Shown piece after piece: positions 59,201 through 64,000 of a stretch of DNA of 64,000 nucleotides. Both the position numbers and the translations under genes were made by a program. Each line of letters opens with the position of its first letter. Within the stretch, counting starts at the first letter, position 1. Origin of the DNA: Petrolisthes cinctipes (taxonomy: Eukaryota; Arthropoda; Malacostraca; Decapoda; Porcellanidae); assembly GCA_033782935.1 (NCBI GenBank), contig JAWQEG010000488.1, forward strand, positions 372,001 through 436,000. The letters are read 5' to 3'. The notes beneath the pieces were generated by a model. That model was not told the DNA's origin. It searched no databases and saw only the letters and a list, made by a program, of their open reading frames with translations.

Positions 59201-61072
59201 TGGCCCTAAACACCCGAAAATTCGATATTTTGGGGTCCCAGAAGCGATCTGTACATGCCTACTCCGTGTTAGAGTATTTTCAAAATTCAGGCCCAAAACA
59301 TGCTGAAAATCGATATTTTTGATGCCCAAAGTCAATATGTGCAAGTATCTTCTGTACCTGTTTATATCTCAAATTCAGGCTCAAAACACCCGAAAATTCA
59401 ATATTTTGGGGTCCCAGAAGCAATCTGTACAGTGCTAGAATAATTTCAAAATATAGGCTAAAAACATGCTAAAAATCGATCTTTTAGGTGCCAAAAAGTC
59501 GATATCTCAAATTCAGTCCCAAAACATCCGAAAATTCGATATTTAGGGGTCCCAGAAGCGACCTGTACATGCCTACTCCGTGTTAGAGTATTTTCAAAAT
59601 ACATGCTCAAAACATACTGAAAATCGATCTTTTAGGTGCACAAAAGTCGATATGTGCATGCATCTTCAGTACCCGTTTATATCTCAAATTCAGGCTCAAA
59701 ACACCTGAAAATTCAATATTTTGGGGTCCCAGAAGCAATCTGTGCATGCCTACTCAGTGTTAGAGTATTTTCAAAATACAGGCCCAAAATATGCTGAAAA
59801 TCGATATTTTAGATGCCCAAAGTCAATATGTGCATGTATCTTCTGTACCCGTTTATATCTCAAATTCAGGCTCAAAACACCCGAAAATTCAATATTTTGG
59901 GGTCCCAGAAGCAATCTGTACATGCATACACAGTGCTAGAATATTTTCAAAATATAGGCTAAAAACATGCTAAAAATCGATATTTTAGGTGCCAAAAAAT
60001 CGATATCTCAAATTCAGTTCCAAAACACCCGAAAATTCGATATTTAGAGGTCCCAGAAGGTATCTGTACATGCTTACTCCGTTTTAGAGTATTTTCAAAA
60101 TACAGGCCAAAAACATACTGAAAATCGATCTTTTAGGTGCCCAAAAGTCGATATGTGCATGCATCTTCTGTACCCGTTTATATCTCAAATTCTGGCCCTA
60201 AACACCCGAAAATTCGATATTTTGGGGTCCCAGAAGCGATCTGTACATGCCTACTCCGTGTTAGAGTATTTTCAAAATTCAGGCCCAAAACATGCTGAAA
60301 ATCGATATTTTTGGTGCCCAAAGTCAATATGTGCATGTATCTTCTGTACCCGTTTATATCTCAAATTCAGGCTCAAAACACCCGAAAATTCAATATTTTG
60401 GGGTCCCAGAAGCAATCTGTACATGCCTACTCAGTGCTAGAATATTTTCAAAATATAGGATAAAAACATGCTAAAAATCGATCTTTTAGGTGCCAAAAAG
60501 TCGATATCTCAAATTCAGTCCCAAAACACATGAAAATTCGATATTTAGGGGTCCCAGAAGCGATCTGTACATGCCTACTCCGTGTTAGAGTATTTTCAAA
60601 ATACATGCTCAAAACATACTGAAAATCGATCTTTTAGGTGCACAAAAGTCGATATGTGCATGCATCTTCAGTACCCGTTTATATTTCAAATTCAGTCTCA
60701 AAACACCCGAAAATTCAATATTTTGGGGTCCCAGAAGCAATCTGTACATGCCTACTCAGTGTTAGAGTATTTTCAAAATACAGGCCCAAAACATGCTGAA
60801 AATCGATATTTTAGATGCCCAAAGTCAATATCTTCTGTACCCGTTTATATCTCAAATTCAGGCTCAAAACACCCGAAAATTCAATATTTTGGGGTCCCAG
60901 AAGCAATCTGTACATGCCTACACAGTGCTAGAATATTTTCAAAATATAGGCTAAAAACATGCTAAAAACCGACATTTTAGGTGCCAAAAAGTCGATATCT
61001 CAAATTCAGTCCCAAAACACCCGAAAATTCGATATTTAGGGGTCCCAGAAGCGATCTGTACATGCCTACTCT
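56280..61072. repeat. 4.79-kb module, copy 2
   Basis: Monomer starts: A2 56280, B2 56457, C1 56633, A1 56781, B2s 56958, C1 57124, B1 57272, C2 57448, A2 57596, B2s 57773, C1 57939, A1 58087, B1 58264, C2 58440, A2 58588, B2 58765, C2 58941, A2 59089, B2s 59266, C1 59432, A1 59580, B1 59757, C2 59933, A2 60081, B2 60258, C1 60434, A1 60582, B1 60759, C2/C1 hybrid 60925. The offset to copy 1 is 4792 up to about 54.9 kb and 4793 after, owing to the A1 versus A1/B difference. The final C monomer starts as C2 and ends as C1, marking the joint to copy 3. Confidence 0.88.
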
Positions 61073-64000
61073 GTGTTAGAGTATTTTCAAAATACATGCT
61101 CAAAACATACTAAAAATCGATCTTTTAGGTGCACAAAAGTCGATATGTGCATGCATCTTCAGTACCCGTTTATATCTCAAATTCAGGCTCAAAACACCCG
61201 AAAATTCAATATTTTGGGGTCCCAGAAGCAATCTGTACATGCCTACTCATTGTTAGAGTATTTTCAAAATACAGGCCCAAAACATGCTGAAAATCGATAT
61301 TTTAGATGCCCAAAGTCAATATGTGCATGTATCTTCTGTACCCGTTTATATCTCAAATTCAGGCTCAAAACACCCGAAAATTCAATATTTTGGGGTCCCA
61401 GAAGCAATCTGTACATGCCTACACAGTGCTAGAATATTTTCAAAATATAGGCTAAAAACATGCTAATAATCGAAATTTTAGGTGCCAAAAAATCGATATC
61501 TCAAATTCAGTCCGAAAACACCCGAAAATTCGATATTTAGAGGTCCCAGAAGGTATCTGTACATGCTTACTCCATGTTAGAGTATTTTCAAAATACAGGC
61601 CAAAAACATACTGAAAATCGATCTTTTAGGTGCCCAAAAGTCGATATGTGCATGCATCTTCTGTACCCGTTTATATCTCAAATTCTGGCCCTAAACACCC
61701 GAAAATTCGATATTTTGGGGTCCCAGAAGCGATCTGTACATGCCTACTCCGTGTTAGAGTATTTTCAAAATTAAGGCCCAAAACATGCTGAAAATCGATA
61801 TTTTTGGTGCCCAAAGTCAATATGTGCATGTATCTTCTGTACCCGTTTATATCTCAAATTCAGGCTCAAAACACCCGAAAATTCAATATTTTGGGGTCCC
61901 AGAAGCAATCTGTACAGTGCTAGAATAATTTCAAAATATAGGCTAAAAACATGCTAAAAATCGATCTTTTAGGTGCCAAAAAGTCGATATCTCAAATTCA
62001 GTCCCAAAACATCCGAAAATTCGATATTTAGGGGTCCCAGAAGCGATCTGTACATGCCTACTCCGTGTTAGAGTATTTTCAAAATACATGCTCAAAACAT
62101 ACTTAAAATCGATCTTTTAGGTGCACAAAAGTCGATATGTGCATGCATCTTCAGTACCCGTTTATATCTCAAATTCAGGCTCAAAACACCTGAAAATTCA
62201 ATATTTTGGGGTACCAGAAGCAATCTGTACATGCCTACTCAGTGTTAGAGTATTTTCAAAATACAGGCCCAAAACATGCTGAAAATCGATATTTTAGATG
62301 CCCAAAGTCAAAATGTGCATGTATCTTCTGTACCCGTTTATATCTCAAATTCAGGCTCAAAACACCCGAAAATTCAATATTTTGGGGTCCCAGAAGCAAT
62401 CTGTACATGCCTACACAGTGCTAGGATATTTTCAAAATATAGACTAAAAACATGCTAAAAATCGACATTTTAGGTGCCAAAAAATCAATATCTCAAATTC
62501 AGTCCGAAAACACCCGAAAATTCGATATTTAGAGGTCCCAGAAGGTATCTGTACATGCTTACTCCATGTTAGAGTATTTTCAAAATACAGGCCAAAAACA
62601 TACTGAAAATCGATCTTTTAGGTGCCCAAAAGTCGATATGTGCATGCATCTTCTGTACCCGTTTATATCTCAAATTCTGGCCCTAAACACCCGAAAATTC
62701 GATATTTTGGGGTCCCAGAAGCGATCTGTACATGCCTACTCCGTGTTAGAGTATTTTCAAAATTCAGGCCCAAAACATGCTGAAAATCGATATTTTTGGT
62801 GCCCAAAGTCAATATGTGCATGTATCTTCTGTACCCGTTTATATCTCAAATTCAGGCTCAAAACACCCGAAAATTCAATATTTTGGGGTCCCAGAAGCAA
62901 TCTGTACATGCCTACTCAGTGCTAGAATATTTTCAAAATATAGGCTAAAAACATGCTAAAAATCGACATTTTAGGTGCCAAAAAATCGATATCTCAAATT
63001 CAGTCCCAAAACACCCGAAAATTCGATATTTAGAGGTCCCAGAAGGTATCTGTACATGCCTACTCCGTGTTAGAGTATTTTCAAAATACAGGCCAAAAAC
63101 ATACTGAAAATCGATCTTTTATGTGCCCAAAAGTCGATATGTGCATGCATCTTCTGTACCCGTTTATATCTCAAATTCTGGCCCTAAACACCCGAAAATT
63201 CGATATTTTGGGGTCCCAGAAGCGATCTATACATGCCTACTCCGTGTTAGAGTATTTTCAAAATTCAGGCCCAAAACATGCTGAAAATCGATATTTTTGA
63301 TGCCCAAAGTCAATATGTGCAAGTATCTTCTGTACCCGTTTATATCTCAAATTCAGGCTCAAAACACCCGAAAATTCAATATTTTGGGGTCCCAGAAGCA
63401 ATCTGTACAGTGCTAGAATAATTTCAAAATATAGGCTAAAAACATGCTAAAAATCGATCTTTTAGGTGCCAAAAAGTCGATATCTCAAATTCAGTCCCAA
63501 AACATCCGAAAATTCGATATTTAGGGGTCCCAGAAGCGACCTGTACATGCCTACTCCGTGTTAGAGTATTTTCAAAATACATGCTCAAAACATACTGAAA
63601 ATCGATCTTTTAGGTGCACAAAAGTCGATATGTGCATGCATCTTCAGTACCCGTTTATATCTCAAATTCAGGCTCAAAACACCTGAAAATTCAATATTTT
63701 GGGGTCCCAGAAGCAATCTGTGCATGCCTACTCAGTGTTAGAGTATTTTCAAAATACAGGCCCAAAATATGCTGAAAATCGATATTTTAGATGCCCAAAG
63801 TCAATATGTGCATGTATCTTCTGTACCCGTTTATATCTCAAATTCAGGCTCAAAACACCCGAAAATTCAATATTTTGGGGTCCCAGAAGCAATCTGTACA
63901 TGCATACACAGTGCTAGAATATTTTCAAAATATAGGCTAAAAACATGCTAAAAATCGATATTTTAGGTGCCAAAAAATCGATATCTCAAATTCAGTTCCA
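61073..64000. repeat. 4.79-kb module, copy 3 (shortened, runs off the window)
   Basis: Monomer starts: A1 61073, B1 61250, C2 61426, A2 61574, B2s 61751, C1 61917, A1 62065, B1 62242, C2 62418, A2 62566, B2 62743, C2 62919, A2 63067, B2s 63244, C1 63410, A1 63558, B1 63735, C2 63911 (cut by the window end). From 61250 it matches copy 2 at offset 3978, which is 815 bp less than the module length. The missing pieces are an A2-B2-C trimer (501 bp) and a B2s-C1 pair (314 bp). The retained tactcattgttag at 61250 matches 57272. Confidence 0.87.

Larger units (their letters stand above)
1..64000. repeat. Satellite DNA array spanning the whole window
   Basis: Every part of the window aligns to one monomer family of 148-178 bp, with no unrelated insert longer than a few bases and no inverted monomer seen. 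Monomers share anchors such as gagtattttcaaaat, gtacccgtttatatctc, cacccgaaaattc and ggggtcccagaag. They are arranged head to tail in a trimer of A 177, B 176 and C 148 bp, which sums to 501 bp. Two trimer versions alternate to give a ~1-kb HOR. Arrays of this kind are known from eukaryotic centromeric and other heterochromatic regions, and monomers near 170-180 bp are common there. Assignment to a centromere is inference: the sequence alone does not show kinetochore association. The array continues past both window edges, since the window starts and ends inside C2 monomers. The family and host are not recognised. Confidence 0.97.

Noticed and set aside
1..64000. CRISPR array
   Set aside because: There are no short direct repeats separated by unique spacers. 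The whole unit, including what would be spacer, is repeated, and there are no cas genes.
1..64000. Known satellites: alpha satellite, CEN180, CentO, CentC
   Set aside because: The monomer lacks the hallmark sequences I know for these families. Similar length alone is not evidence of identity.
1..64000. Transposon, LTR or viral origin
   Set aside because: No terminal repeats, target-site duplications, polymerase or integrase coding or poly-A tails are seen. An origin of the ancestral ~88-bp unit from an element cannot be excluded but has no support here.
1..64000. Bacterial or phage DNA
   Set aside because: A 64-kb gene-free array with nested HORs is not expected in bacteria or phages. There are no coding regions, ribosome-binding sites or operons.

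Overview
The whole window is one uninterrupted array of tandem satellite DNA. I see no protein-coding gene, RNA gene, transposon, CRISPR array or unique spacer. Every stretch I read aligns to one ~177-bp monomer family, always in the same head-to-tail orientation. Uninterrupted satellite of this length with several nested repeat periods points to a eukaryotic nuclear chromosome, most likely constitutive heterochromatin such as a centromere, pericentromere or subtelomere. I do not recognise the satellite. It is not primate alpha satellite, Arabidopsis CEN180, rice CentO or maize CentC as I know those families. The species cannot be named from the sequence. One monomer counted by hand (9840-10016 type) has about 41% GC.

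Nested structure. (1) Each 177-bp monomer is an old head-to-tail dimer of ~90-bp and ~87-bp halves. (2) Three monomer classes follow each other: A (177 bp), B (176 bp, or 166 bp with a 10-bp deletion) and C (148 bp, a monomer lacking 29 bp). Together they form a trimer of 501 or 491 bp. (3) Two diverged trimer versions alternate as C1-A1-B1-C2-A2-B2, a hexameric higher-order repeat (HOR) of 1002 or 992 bp. (4) Multi-kilobase runs of HORs are themselves duplicated, with offsets of about 3.17, 4.79, 6.28 and 16.84 kb.

Layout, dated by shared variants. 1-1821 is an irregular lead-in containing a 1355-bp repeat. 1998-4670 and 5172-7844 are copies at offset 3174. 7845-9338 is scrambled. 9339-15651 is the most regular HOR stretch. 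15652-17497 is irregular. 17498-28057 is a ~10.56-kb module (M1). 28058-34340 is a 6283-bp extra copy of its last part (Y'). 34341-44892 is a second copy of the module (M2). 44893-46356 is an older relative of part of the module. 46357-51487 holds mixed HORs with an 815-bp doubling. 51488-56279, 56280-61072 and 61073-64000 are three copies of a ~4.79-kb module, the last shortened by 815 bp and running off the window.

The array looks actively homogenised. Near-identical kilobase copies sit beside hybrid monomers, monomer-sized slippage products and in-register deletions, as expected from unequal exchange and gene conversion. Short open frames occur everywhere because the 177-bp A monomer is exactly 59 stop-poor codons. 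I treat them as by-products, not genes. All monomer boundaries below use the arbitrary phase in which a monomer starts at gtgttag or gtgctag.
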